From NCBI GenBank assembly GCA_002699515.1, contig PAAW01000001.1:1-49220 (forward strand): DNA of 49,220 nucleotides, read 5' to 3'. Shown piece after piece: positions 26,528 through 35,115 of the stretch; position 1 is the stretch's first letter, and each line of letters begins with the position of its first letter. The stretch is from Methanobacteriota archaeon (GTDB taxonomy: Archaea; Thermoplasmatota; Poseidoniia; Poseidoniales; Poseidoniaceae). The notes beneath the pieces are model-generated. The model saw only the letters and a list, made by a program, of their open reading frames with translations, was not told the DNA's origin and searched no databases. A program made the translations under genes and the position numbers.

Positions 26528-27475
26528 TTATTCCCACTCTATTGTACCTGGTGGTTTATGTGTGATGTCATAAACAACACGATTTACTGAGTCTTTTAAT
26601 GAGTTTGTAATTCGTGTTGAAATTTTTTGAAGAACATTGTGAGTAATAGGAGAATATCTTGCACTCATGCCATCTAGGCTTTGTACTGCTCTAACAACAA
26701 CAGTTTCTCCATAAGCACGAACATCTCCATGTACTCCTACAGATTTTACAGGCAATAATGCTGCAAAATATTGCCAAGGGATTTCAATTTCTCCATTTGT
26801 TGCAGCTAATTCAAGTTCTTCTTCAACAATTGCACAAGATTCTCTGACAATTTCTACACGTTCCCTAGTTAATTCCCCTAAACATCTTATTGCAAGTCCT
26901 GGTCCAGGGAAAGGTTGTCTATTTGAAGAAGGGATTTTTAATTCTCTTCCAACTTCTCTTACTTCATCCTTGTATAAATCCCTGAGTGGTTCAACAACAA
27001 TTAATGTCATGTCTTCTGGAAGTCCCCCAACATTATGGTGTGATTTTATTGTATCTCTGCCTCCTCCTCCAGATTCAATCCAGTCTGGAGCAATGGTTCC
27101 TTGAACAAGATATTTAGCACCAACTTTTATTTGTTCTTCTTCGAAAATACGAATAAAAACCTCTCCTATGATTTTACGTTTTGCCTCTGGCTCTTCTACT
27201 CCTTTCAATGCTTCAAAATATCTTTCAGAAGCTTCAACAACTGTGAGATTTAAGCCTAACTCATGTAACATTTCCTTAATTTCTTCGGTTTCATTTTTCC
27301 TCATAAAACCAGTATCCACATACACACAGTGGAGAAGATTGCCTATAGCAGAATTAGCAATACAAGCAGCAACTGTAGAATCAATTCCTCCTGAGCAGGC
27401 AATAATTGCAATATCTTCGATTTCATCTTTCATTTTTTGAGCGGCCTCTTCAATGAATGATGTCGAATCAAACAT
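26528..27475 (-). CDS. guaAB: GMP synthase (glutamine-hydrolysing) subunit B, archaeal split type
   Basis: About 315 residues containing only the ATP-pyrophosphatase and dimerisation parts of GMP synthetase. The PP-loop is IACSGGIDSTVAA. Other family blocks are QGTIAPDWIESGG, IKSHHNVGGLPEDM, EPLRDLYKDEVREVG, RQPFPGPGLAIR and the C-terminal KPPGTIEWE. It converts XMP to GMP using ammonia from a separate glutaminase subunit, which is not in this window. The start is best read as ATG 27475, overlapping the purE stop as TGATG; the track's TTG 27478 is one codon earlier. The overlap with purE makes a purine operon. Confidence 0.95.
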   Translation of the reverse strand: MFDSTSFIEEAAQKMKDEIEDIAIIACSGGIDSTVAACIANSAIGNLLHCVYVDTGFMRKNETEEIKEMLHELGLNLTVVEASERYFEALKGVEEPEAKRKIIGEVFIRIFEEEQIKVGAKYLVQGTIAPDWIESGGGGRDTIKSHHNVGGLPEDMTLIVVEPLRDLYKDEVREVGRELKIPSSNRQPFPGPGLAIRCLGELTRERVEIVRESCAIVEEELELAATNGEIEIPWQYFAALLPVKSVGVHGDVRAYGETVVVRAVQSLDGMSARYSPITHNVLQKISTRITNSLKDSVNRVVYDITHKPPGTIEWE

Positions 27476-27957
27476 CAAGCATCCCTACCGTTTACCTCAG
27501 CATCCATTTTCTTTACTCTTTCAATTTGATCAAGTTTGTTCTGCTTTAGAGCGGCAGCATATGTTTCATTTCCAAGTGCTAAAATTTGAGTTGCCAAATA
27601 TCCTGCATTATCTCCTCTATCTACACCTACAGTCGCCGCTGGAACACCAGGAGGTAGTTGAGCGATTGATAGTAGACTGTCATAAGGAACTCTTCCTCCA
27701 CAAGGAACACCAATTACAGGTTTGGTGGTAAGTGCTGCAACTGCTCCAGGTAGAGCCGCAGCAAGTCCTGCCATTGCTATGAATACTGTACAACCGTCAT
27801 CTTCAGCATCATGTACAATTTGTTCAACAAAAGCGGGTGAGCGATGTGCACTAGCTACACGCAATTGGTAAGGTACTCCGAACTGTTCGAGTATCTTTGT
27901 GCATTTATCAGCAACTGGCATATCAGATTTGGAACCAAGTAGTATTGTCACGTCCAT
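27475..27957 (-). CDS. purE: N5-carboxyaminoimidazole ribonucleotide mutase PurE
   Basis: 160 residues, the normal length of class I PurE. Diagnostic segments are ILLGSKSDMPVADKCTKIL at the start, VASAHRSP (the catalytic His loop), FIAMAGLAAALPGAVAALTTKPVIGVP and LLSIAQLPPGVPAATVGVDRGDNAGYLA. It rearranges N5-CAIR to CAIR in de novo purine synthesis. It is translationally coupled to guaAB through TGATG. No PurK lies next to it. Confidence 0.95.
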   Translation of the reverse strand: MDVTILLGSKSDMPVADKCTKILEQFGVPYQLRVASAHRSPAFVEQIVHDAEDDGCTVFIAMAGLAAALPGAVAALTTKPVIGVPCGGRVPYDSLLSIAQLPPGVPAATVGVDRGDNAGYLATQILALGNETYAAALKQNKLDQIERVKKMDAEVNGRDA

Positions 27958-28008
27958 ATTGCAAGCGAGTGTGATTAGGTTGAAATAAATTTCAATGAAA
28001 TATAATTT

Positions 28009-28857
28009 CTAATTTGTACAATATTCGTCTAAAAATCCAATCCCGTCTAGCATTTCTATATCAAAATCACTTGTTGAATAGCCTAATTTATTTGTTAACC
28101 CCGGAATTGCTAAAGATTTCATTTTTTTAGTCACAAATGGATCACTTCTGATGCATCCCTTTTGCCACCATGAAATAACTAATTTTTTTTCATCACCAAG
28201 ATTTATTGAAGACAATTCAAGAATATTTCCTTCTGTACTTTTTATTGCAAAAGGTTCATTTTTTGGTTTTAGACTATCTGATTGCCAATCCCATCCTTTT
28301 GATTTTAATTCATTCATTGGCAAATCTATTTCTGAATTATATCTCATAATCCATATGGCAGAAGGTGAACTGAAATAATATGAGCCAAATGCAAGCCATT
28401 CAATCCATAATATTATTGAAGGTAAAATTGCCAAGTTCCAAAATATGGCATTATTTGGCTTTTGAATTATACTAGTAATCAATATGAAAATAATTATCGT
28501 AAACCACAAAACCCTACTTCTTCCAAATAAACTTAATAATACCTGTATTGGTTTTGAATTTTCATGTTTATTGCTTATGTATAGAATAGATAATCCTAAT
28601 GAAAAAGGCCCAAGAATTAAAAGGATTAGACCTAATATTTGAGGAAAGTTTGTTTTGTAACTAAGTAACGAAAATAAGGTTCCAACGGCTAATAATAGTA
28701 GACTCCAGCAAACAGGAAAAAGAAATTTACTAAGTAATGGTTCTAGCCGTTTTCTTTTCCAATTAATCAGTTCTTTTGGATGGAATTCATTAAGCACAAG
28801 ATTGTCAGGAATTCTTCCTCCCCACCATTTAGGGTCTCCATCTAACTCCTGATTCAT
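28009..28857 (-). CDS. Multi-span membrane protein of unknown function
   Basis: 282 residues. A tryptophan-rich polar N-terminus (DPKWWGGRIPDN) precedes four hydrophobic segments (FLFPVCWSLLLLAVGTLFSLL, ILGLILLILGPFSLGLSILYI, VLWFTIIIFILITSII, FWNLAILPSIILWIEWLAFG). A soluble C-terminal domain of about 110 residues follows (MRYNSEIDLPMNELKSKGWDWQSDSL). ATG 28857 is well supported by GAGAGGTG at SD distance and a TATA element about 43 bases upstream. It ends at TAG. No recognised family. Confidence 0.7.
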   Translation of the reverse strand: MNQELDGDPKWWGGRIPDNLVLNEFHPKELINWKRKRLEPLLSKFLFPVCWSLLLLAVGTLFSLLSYKTNFPQILGLILLILGPFSLGLSILYISNKHENSKPIQVLLSLFGRSRVLWFTIIIFILITSIIQKPNNAIFWNLAILPSIILWIEWLAFGSYYFSSPSAIWIMRYNSEIDLPMNELKSKGWDWQSDSLKPKNEPFAIKSTEGNILELSSINLGDEKKLVISWWQKGCIRSDPFVTKKMKSLAIPGLTNKLGYSTSDFDIEMLDGIGFLDEYCTN

Positions 28858-28893
28858 ATTGGTTCACCTCTCTAATATTACATTCGAAAGAGT

Positions 28894-28907
28894 ATTAATA
28901 TAAAACC
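28894..28907. promoter_or_regulatory. Shared divergent TATA element
   Basis: ATTAATATAAAACC lies almost exactly midway between the divergent starts at 28857 and 28944. It reads as a TATA-like string on both strands (TATAAAA and TTTATATTAA), 43-44 bases from each ATG. Confidence 0.4.
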
Positions 28908-28943
28908 GTAGACTTAAAATATGACCTTGTTTTATACTAATCT

Positions 28944-29654
28944 ATGTGTGATTTATTTGGATTAAGTTGTAATGAAATCGATAGAGCCACTCAAAGTCTT
29001 CCAATTTTTTCAGAACTTGGGAGTAGAAATCCTCATGGTTGGGGAATTGGTTGGTTTGATAAGAATGAGGCAATTGTCCATAGGGCACCAACAAGAGCAG
29101 ATTTAGATAGGCGTTTTTTTGAAACGATTGATATGGCAAGTAGTAATAATCTAATTTCTCATGTAAGATGGGCAACACATGGAGAAAAATGTGAATGTAA
29201 TTGCCATCCCTTTAAACGCCATCATAATGGAAGGGATTGGCTACTTGCTCACAATGGTTGGGTTGATGGAGCAGGAGGACACCCTAATGCAGAAGGAAAT
29301 ACAGACTCTGAAAGTATATTTAATGAACTCATAGATTATCTTATTGAATATCAAAATTCTAATTCTATTAAAGGAAGATATCCTGCAATTAAAAAAGCAA
29401 TACGCAAAATTTTTAATTCTTATATGGGTACAATAAATCTGAATATTATTTTGAGTGATGGAAATATGATGTACGTGTTTAATCATTATCAAAGGAAACC
29501 AATCTATATGCTTAGAAGATCAAAATTATATGGTAATGCAATTCTTCTTTCGACACAGAAATTAAATGATGAAAATTGGGAAAAAATACCCAGTGATAGA
29601 TTGTTGGCAATAAATAATGGAGAGATAGAAGTAATTTCGGACAAATTAATATGA
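28944..29654 (+). CDS. Class II glutamine amidotransferase (YafJ/GATase_4-like)
   Basis: 236 residues. The catalytic cysteine follows the initiator Met (MCDLFGLSCN). Other Ntn-hydrolase amidotransferase features are NPHGWGIGWFD, the substrate-binding HVRWATHG and the oxyanion/Gly motif LLAHNGWVDG, followed by EGNTDSESIF. Only the glutaminase domain is present, as in E. coli YafJ and related stand-alone proteins, whose ammonia acceptor is unknown. The insert CECNCHPFKRHHNG is Cys/His-rich and could bind a metal. It is divergent from the 28857 gene. Confidence 0.88.
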   Translation: MCDLFGLSCNEIDRATQSLPIFSELGSRNPHGWGIGWFDKNEAIVHRAPTRADLDRRFFETIDMASSNNLISHVRWATHGEKCECNCHPFKRHHNGRDWLLAHNGWVDGAGGHPNAEGNTDSESIFNELIDYLIEYQNSNSIKGRYPAIKKAIRKIFNSYMGTINLNIILSDGNMMYVFNHYQRKPIYMLRRSKLYGNAILLSTQKLNDENWEKIPSDRLLAINNGEIEVISDKLI

Positions 29655-29675
29655 TGTCTAGAGGTCGCTAATGGT

Positions 29676-30272
29676 ATGACATTAAGTGAAGACGGACAAT
29701 GGATGTATGATGGAAGCAATTGGGTTCCTGCAATACCAGGGGCGACAAATGTTGGAAGTGCACCACCTGGCAATGCTCCAAAGATGCCAATGAATAAACC
29801 TTCTAGTAGAGGAGAGAGAATGAGTGATATTGGTTGGTGGGCATCTCAAGGAACTACACAATTTTTCATATTAATTGGATTTATTATGATGATTATGTCT
29901 GCAGGTTATGCCCATTCTGCAACATATACAGAAGGGCCAACTGCTCCAGATCAAAATGATTATGACGTGGATGATAATGGATTAGAAGCAGGCGAAATAG
30001 AAAACTTTACTGCTGATTACGAAGTATATGAAGATATACAAACACAGCATCTAAAAGATAGAAACCAAGATACAGGTAATGCAGTATATTGGGCATCAGT
30101 AGGACCTGGATTTATAGTACTAGGATTACTTGTATTTTGTTTAAATGATAATTCAAAAGAGATGTCAAATAGTTTAAGAATTACAATGATGATTGGTACT
30201 TTGTATTTGCTTTCAAATATGTTATTCGATGGTAGTGCAATTAATTTCATTGCTGGAATTGGAGCAAATTGA
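29676..30272 (+). CDS. Small membrane protein with DUF2510-like N-terminal motif
   Basis: 198 residues. The N-terminus has a GQWMYDGSNWVPA motif, resembling the short Gly-x-x-Tyr-x-Asp-Gly-x-x-Trp module seen at the cytoplasmic end of many membrane proteins. A Pro/Gly-rich linker leads to the first helix (FFILIGFIMMIMSAGYA). The loop that follows is acidic (DQNDYDVDDNGLEAGEIE) and might bind Ca. Two further helices follow (VGPGFIVLGLLVFCL, ITMMIGTLYLLSNMLF). It begins 21 bases after the amidotransferase gene and touches the next membrane-protein gene, so the three are likely cotranscribed. Function unknown. Confidence 0.65.
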   Translation: MTLSEDGQWMYDGSNWVPAIPGATNVGSAPPGNAPKMPMNKPSSRGERMSDIGWWASQGTTQFFILIGFIMMIMSAGYAHSATYTEGPTAPDQNDYDVDDNGLEAGEIENFTADYEVYEDIQTQHLKDRNQDTGNAVYWASVGPGFIVLGLLVFCLNDNSKEMSNSLRITMMIGTLYLLSNMLFDGSAINFIAGIGAN

Positions 30273-30277
30273 TTGGT

Positions 30278-30679
30278 ATGAATTGGAAGAACATTCTCGC
30301 TTCAGGCGCCCTCACTGGAATGTTTGTTGCGATATTAATAGTTCTTTTATTTGTTCTTGCGGAGATTGACCCAGGATCTTTTACTGGTCTATGTGGTGGT
30401 TTTTTCGCACTAGTTGCTATTTCTGCAGTAATATCTAATCAAATCATGAAACAGATAGGGCAGCCTAAAGTAGACCTTAAGATACTTATTTCAATAGGAT
30501 TCCTTACATCGATAATGCCATTATTTGGAGCTACATTAGGATTGCCAAACAGTGATTTAGGTTCATTGGCTACATTAATTGTTCTTGGGCTAGCGGGAGG
30601 TACTTTCTGGAGTCTTCCCATTGTGTCTTGGTTGCAAATACATAAATCATGGAATAAGTCAATTGAAAACGAAGAATAA
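30278..30679 (+). CDS. Small four-helix membrane protein
   Basis: About 133 residues from ATG 30278 (MNWKNILASGALTGMF); the track start at TTG 30269 would overlap the previous stop. Four hydrophobic segments are seen: GALTGMFVAILIVLLFVLAE, SFTGLCGGFFALVAISAVI, ILISIGFLTSIMPLFGATLG and SLATLIVLGLAGGTFWSLP. The glycine-rich, small-residue helices resemble DUF5518-type small archaeal membrane proteins, but I cannot confirm a family. It is convergent with the 30682 gene, with a gap of two bases. Confidence 0.65.
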   Translation: MNWKNILASGALTGMFVAILIVLLFVLAEIDPGSFTGLCGGFFALVAISAVISNQIMKQIGQPKVDLKILISIGFLTSIMPLFGATLGLPNSDLGSLATLIVLGLAGGTFWSLPIVSWLQIHKSWNKSIENEE

Positions 30680-30681
30680 TT

Positions 30682-32727
30682 TCATTCTTCTTCAAAAATC
30701 GCCATTGAATTAGGTGTTTTTACAGCAACTGGTTTTCCTTCAGACATTCCAGAAATATGCATTTGAATGTCTCTGCCTTTACCTTTTAATTCAACTTCTA
30801 AAATCACCTTATTTCCTACTTTTACAGTGTCAAGAAATACTTCGTGATTTCGAGAGAGTAAATTAGGTTGTATTGACATAACGTTCCATTCAATATTGTT
30901 TTTAGATTCAAATTTTAGTGCTGCAATCTCCCAATCAGTTTCATGTGTTTCAATAATAATTAGTAATGGAATCCCATCCTCATTAGCTAATGCAGGATCT
31001 AATTTCCATGAGTTAATGCTAATTGATTTTGTAACATAACTTATGTCTGGTATTCCCCACGTTTCCAATAGTATATTCCAATCAAGTTTTGTTATTGCTC
31101 GAATAAATATTGATAAATCAGATCTTACTTCATTAATTTCAGAAGCAGAAGTAGATTTCATTGTCCTTAATCTTGCTAACCTTGCCCTATCGTGTAATAT
31201 TAAGTCCATACGTTTTGAATCCTTTTTTATGTTAAATAAAACCCATATCATTGGAGAAATGAAACAGAACCCCATAAACCAAAGTAGGATATTATCCCAA
31301 AATAATAATTCTTCACTTACAAAATATGTATTATTATTTGTTTGGTTTTTAATTGATTTAATTTGAATTTCATAGGTAGTTATTGATTGATTCAAATCTC
31401 CATAAGACCAATTTTGAATATTTCCTAATCTTATATTAATTAATTTGACATAATGTGTCCCTGGAGAAACTTCAGTTTGTAACTTCTCTAATGTTGAAGT
31501 AGTAGGTACAATATAGGTAATATTCATAGTTCCCTCTGAATTTGGCGAATGAATTTCTAGCATTATAGAACCTGCATCACATAGTAATTCAATTTCAACT
31601 AAAAATGTTTCATATTCCTCACCGCTAATTGTTAAAATCCATACATCTGCTTCATCAAAAACACTTAGTGGCATACTTCCAATGTATTTTAATCCTGTAT
31701 TTGTTTCAAATTCGTTACATTCGTAGATATCACAATTAAATTGTGTAAGATTTCCTGGTGCATCACCAGCATTACCCATAAATGGGTCTCCATTCTTATT
31801 TAATGAATGTTTAATTTCCCAACTAAATGGTATTCTTTTGTCCTCATCTTCTTGGAAAAAAGCTAATATGACTTCAATTTCATCGACATTTTTTGGAGTA
31901 TAGTAATTAAAATCCGATAAAAACATTTCATTCATTTTATATTGAAATTCAAAATTAATACATTCATTTATTTTTTCACCATTAATCATAATACAATTTA
32001 ATTGAATAGAATAATTGAAATCACTTGAAATATCTAAATTCCATAATTGACCTTGTTTAATTGAATGATTTAGCACATTAATACAAACCAGATCATTATT
32101 ACAATTATTACCATTCGATGAATTAATATTTATTCCTTTATTTTTATATGAGATATGAGTGCTATTTTCAACAAATTCTTGACCCATGTCTCCTATTTGA
32201 TTACTTTTAACCAATATTGAATAGTTTCCAGAGGTAGATAATGATTTTATTTTTATCCAAAGTTCTTCATTAGTTTCATCAACTGTGGTAATATTATTAC
32301 AAATGAGAGTTGTAGTTGGAATTTCAGAAATAAGCGGTTCATTTAATTCTTGAATAAGATTTTCATTTTGATTTCTTGAATATGTATTAATTGAGATTGG
32401 TACGGTTGATGTATTAATACATAATTCATAAGAAACTTGTTTGTTTAAACTATTTGATTTAATCCAGTATACGTCCTTGTCTTCCGAATTTATAAATTTC
32501 CCATTAATCTCTTGATAATTTGAAATGGAGTTATTTAAAACACATGTTACGGGCTCACAAGCATTAATTGTAATTGCTGAAATATTATGATTTACTTGAG
32601 GACTAGGAATACTTTCTGTAGCATCTGTAGATTCTACAATTATTTCCGCACTACTATTGATACTTGTCATCGGCAAAATTATAGAACAGAGAATTACTGA
32701 AATTAAGCATAAATTTCTCCAGTTCAT
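30682..32727 (-). CDS. Large surface protein with one membrane helix and a cytoplasmic domain
   Basis: 681 residues. The signal peptide is MNWRNLCLISVILCSIILPMTSINSSA. A roughly 460-residue Asn/Ser/Thr-rich ectodomain follows, with several cysteines (ITINACEPVTCVLNN, CNNDLVCINVLN, FNCDIYECNEF) and many potential N-glycosylation sites. The repeated NSLNKQVSYELCINTS-like strands recall bacterial pre-peptidase C-terminal (PPC) domains. A membrane helix (ILLWFMGFCFISPMIWVLFNI) precedes a cytoplasmic domain of about 180 residues (ARLARLRTMKSTSASEINEVRSDLSIF). The ATG is preceded by GGGG at SD distance. The gene diverges from arcS with a very short spacer. Function unknown; the sizeable cytoplasmic part suggests sensing or tethering. 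Confidence 0.7.
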   Translation of the reverse strand: MNWRNLCLISVILCSIILPMTSINSSAEIIVESTDATESIPSPQVNHNISAITINACEPVTCVLNNSISNYQEINGKFINSEDKDVYWIKSNSLNKQVSYELCINTSTVPISINTYSRNQNENLIQELNEPLISEIPTTTLICNNITTVDETNEELWIKIKSLSTSGNYSILVKSNQIGDMGQEFVENSTHISYKNKGININSSNGNNCNNDLVCINVLNHSIKQGQLWNLDISSDFNYSIQLNCIMINGEKINECINFEFQYKMNEMFLSDFNYYTPKNVDEIEVILAFFQEDEDKRIPFSWEIKHSLNKNGDPFMGNAGDAPGNLTQFNCDIYECNEFETNTGLKYIGSMPLSVFDEADVWILTISGEEYETFLVEIELLCDAGSIMLEIHSPNSEGTMNITYIVPTTSTLEKLQTEVSPGTHYVKLINIRLGNIQNWSYGDLNQSITTYEIQIKSIKNQTNNNTYFVSEELLFWDNILLWFMGFCFISPMIWVLFNIKKDSKRMDLILHDRARLARLRTMKSTSASEINEVRSDLSIFIRAITKLDWNILLETWGIPDISYVTKSISINSWKLDPALANEDGIPLLIIIETHETDWEIAALKFESKNNIEWNVMSIQPNLLSRNHEVFLDTVKVGNKVILEVELKGKGRDIQMHISGMSEGKPVAVKTPNSMAIFEEE

Positions 32728-32755
32728 AGTTGCCCCATGTGATTCACTTTTTCAA

Positions 32756-34546
32756 ATGATTCAAAGTAATGAGTCAGATGGGGGGTCTATGGGCGGAGAT
32801 GGAATCGGGCTTGATATTTCCGCGAGACAGAGATATGCCAGAGTTTTCAAATTAGGGAATAGAAAGGATCCTTCTGCAAGAACACCAGCATTAATCTTGT
32901 ATGATGAGGATTATGATTTACCTGTTAATTTAGCACCATTTCAATGTACAAGAGTTGGAGAATCATTACCGCCTAAGTTTTTAATTAAAGGAAGAGCAGC
33001 ACTTTCACCACCATTTGAAGATTTTTCTCCTATTTGGGAATTTAATCAAGGCCATGTACTTCCTCCTACACTTAGTGAGACTGAAATTAGGAGTGACGGG
33101 TCATCGAATCCAGTATTGTCATTATCTTTACAAAGAATGATGCAGGATTCAAAGATTGTAAATCTTGAACAACCTTCTATGGTGATAGTTACTGATGCAG
33201 TTCAATTGGCTAATCGTTCTAAGGAGTTTGTAGAGGCAATGTTGATTGTAAGGGAGACATATCCCTCAGCATTAATTTGGTGTCCTGGTTTATCTGGCCC
33301 AGATAACCTTGCATTACTTACTTGGCTAGGTGTAGATTTACACGATTTATCTCGTTCTAGACAAGCTCATTCTGCAGGATTATTATTAACCTCTAACGGG
33401 CCTCGGAATATAGAGCCAGATTTAGAAGGTGAATTATTATTTGAATTACAAATCGAAGAGTGGAAACATGAAGTTGTGACAATTCGTGAATCGATTAGGA
33501 AATTAAAATTAAGAGAATTAGTAGAAAAAAGAGTACTTAATTATCCTAAATTAGTTGAACAATTAAGATGTCACGATCATCTTATAGAAAAACGGAACGT
33601 TGAATCCTTGGCTCGTCATGTTTCTAGGGATCATGTTTTTCAGTGTAATTCACTTTCTGTTAGGTCGGATCCAATTATCAGAGAATGGACCAAAAAGATT
33701 TCTTCTGAATATGTCCCTCATAAATCAAGACAAAAACTACTGATTTTATTGCCCTGTTCTGCAAAAAAGCCGTATAGGATTTCAAGATCACATAAAAAAT
33801 TTAGATACGATATTGGAAATATTTCTGCTACAGAAATTAGTATCACATCTCCATTAGGATTAGTTCCAAGGGAGTTAGAAGAATTATGGCCTGCTGCAAA
33901 TTATGATATTCCTGTGACAGGTCATTGGGATGCAGAAGAAATTATGATTGTAAAGAATTCACTTTCAGGTATATTAGAACGTGTAAAGTATGAATTGATA
34001 ATAAATAATTCTGGTTTCGATTTAGGTTCTGAATTTTCTGGAATTAAAGTAATTGAAACCAATAAAGAAACATTTGCAGATGAAGTAAAAAAGGCTAAAG
34101 AGGAATTAGATATTCAAGAACAAAGTATCAAAGTTAAAAGAATGATAGAATACCAAATGATATCTAAATGGCATTATGGTAGTTTCAGTTGGCTGGAGGG
34201 AACCAAATTAGCAGGTAAACCACCACACTGGAAAATTGAAAAAACAGGGAAACCATTTGCAAGATGGAATCATTTAAATTCAAGTTTTTCTTTTTCTAAG
34301 GCAGCCTTGCCAGTACTTGCTGAAAAAAAGATATTGCCTAGTGCAATTATAAAATTAAATGGGGATTGGAATGGTGATGTATTTGCTCCAATGGTTATCT
34401 CTTTTGATAATTCAATTAGAGTGGGGGATGTATTATTATTATTTTCTGAAGACAATGTCTTAATTGGCTCAGGAATTGCTCAAGCACCAGCTTGGGAATG
34501 GAACAATGGGTGTGGAAGGTTAGCTAAAGTAAGACATAGACTTTAG
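32756..34546 (+). CDS. arcS: Archaeosine synthase alpha subunit (ArcS/TgtA2)
   Basis: The track ORF starts at 32657 inside the divergent neighbour. ATG 32756 (MIQSNESDGG) or ATG 32789, which has GGGGGG just before it, are realistic starts. The N-terminal half resembles the TIM barrel of tRNA-guanine transglycosylases without its catalytic residues. The core has the diagnostic LLPCSAKKPYRISRSHKKF, and the C-terminus is a PUA-like RNA-binding domain (KILPSAIIKLNGDWNGDVFAPMVISFD...VGDVLLLFSEDNVLIGSGIAQ). ArcS acts after ArcTGT has inserted preQ0 at position 15 of tRNA, producing archaeosine. It is a strong archaeal marker. It precedes rps15 codirectionally. Confidence 0.88.
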   Translation: MIQSNESDGGSMGGDGIGLDISARQRYARVFKLGNRKDPSARTPALILYDEDYDLPVNLAPFQCTRVGESLPPKFLIKGRAALSPPFEDFSPIWEFNQGHVLPPTLSETEIRSDGSSNPVLSLSLQRMMQDSKIVNLEQPSMVIVTDAVQLANRSKEFVEAMLIVRETYPSALIWCPGLSGPDNLALLTWLGVDLHDLSRSRQAHSAGLLLTSNGPRNIEPDLEGELLFELQIEEWKHEVVTIRESIRKLKLRELVEKRVLNYPKLVEQLRCHDHLIEKRNVESLARHVSRDHVFQCNSLSVRSDPIIREWTKKISSEYVPHKSRQKLLILLPCSAKKPYRISRSHKKFRYDIGNISATEISITSPLGLVPRELEELWPAANYDIPVTGHWDAEEIMIVKNSLSGILERVKYELIINNSGFDLGSEFSGIKVIETNKETFADEVKKAKEELDIQEQSIKVKRMIEYQMISKWHYGSFSWLEGTKLAGKPPHWKIEKTGKPFARWNHLNSSFSFSKAALPVLAEKKILPSAIIKLNGDWNGDVFAPMVISFDNSIRVGDVLLLFSEDNVLIGSGIAQAPAWEWNNGCGRLAKVRHRL

Positions 34547-34576
34547 AAAAACAATCAAGGCAATTTAAGGCAACCG

Positions 34577-34584
34577 TTCATAAA
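34577..34584 (+). promoter_or_regulatory. Possible box A for rps15
   Basis: TTCATAAA lies about 41 bases before ATG 34620, and AAGGGA sits at SD distance from that ATG. The call rests on position and resemblance to other starts in this window. Confidence 0.3.
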
Positions 34585-34619
34585 GGGGAAGTTTCTCGCC
34601 GAGTCGCTAAGGGATTTGT

Positions 34620-35075
34620 ATGGCACGTATACACAACGGTAGAAAAGGTAGAAGTGGGTCAACAAAACCACATTCAGATGATCTTCCGAAATGGGCATTA
34701 ACAGATGGGAAAAAAATCAAATCATTAGTTTTAGAATTATCTGAAAAAGGACATAGTACCGCAGTTATTGGTACAATCTTGAGAGATCAGCATGCAGTTC
34801 CTGATGTAAGAAGGGCATGTGGAATGAGGATTAATCAGATACTTTCTGAAAAAGGTAAGGCTGCAGAAACCCCAGAAGATTTAATGAATTTACTTCATAA
34901 AGTATTGTCCCTAGTTAATCATTTAGAACTTAACCGTAAAGATTTACATAATTCACGTCAACTTGAATTGACAGAAGCCAAAATTCGTAGATTAGTAAAG
35001 TATTACAAATCAAAAGGAAAATTGCCAGAAGATTGGAAATATGACCGGAAGCAAGTGCGTTTAATGGTTGCTTGA
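34620..35075 (+). CDS. rps15: Small ribosomal subunit protein uS15 (archaeal)
   Basis: 151 residues, the archaeal/eukaryotic length (the bacterial protein is about 90). Family blocks are MARIHNGRKGRSGSTKP, KIKSLVLELSEKGHSTAVIGTILRDQHAVPDVR, the KEI-type helix MNLLHKVLSLVNHLELNRKDLHNSRQL and AKIRRLVKYYKSKGKLPEDWKYD. It binds the central domain of 16S rRNA. The start is fixed by AAGGGA at SD distance. The downstream gene begins about 40 bases after its stop, a position often occupied by a RecJ-type gene in euryarchaea. Confidence 0.97.
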   Translation: MARIHNGRKGRSGSTKPHSDDLPKWALTDGKKIKSLVLELSEKGHSTAVIGTILRDQHAVPDVRRACGMRINQILSEKGKAAETPEDLMNLLHKVLSLVNHLELNRKDLHNSRQLELTEAKIRRLVKYYKSKGKLPEDWKYDRKQVRLMVA

Positions 35076-35115
35076 TAAGTTAATATTCAAGAACCTAATT
35101 CATCTCAATAGGATT

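Noticed and set aside
32657-32755. Long N-terminal extension of arcS overlapping the divergent gene
   Set aside because: The stretch lies inside the signal-peptide coding region of the minus-strand gene and is not part of the ArcS family.
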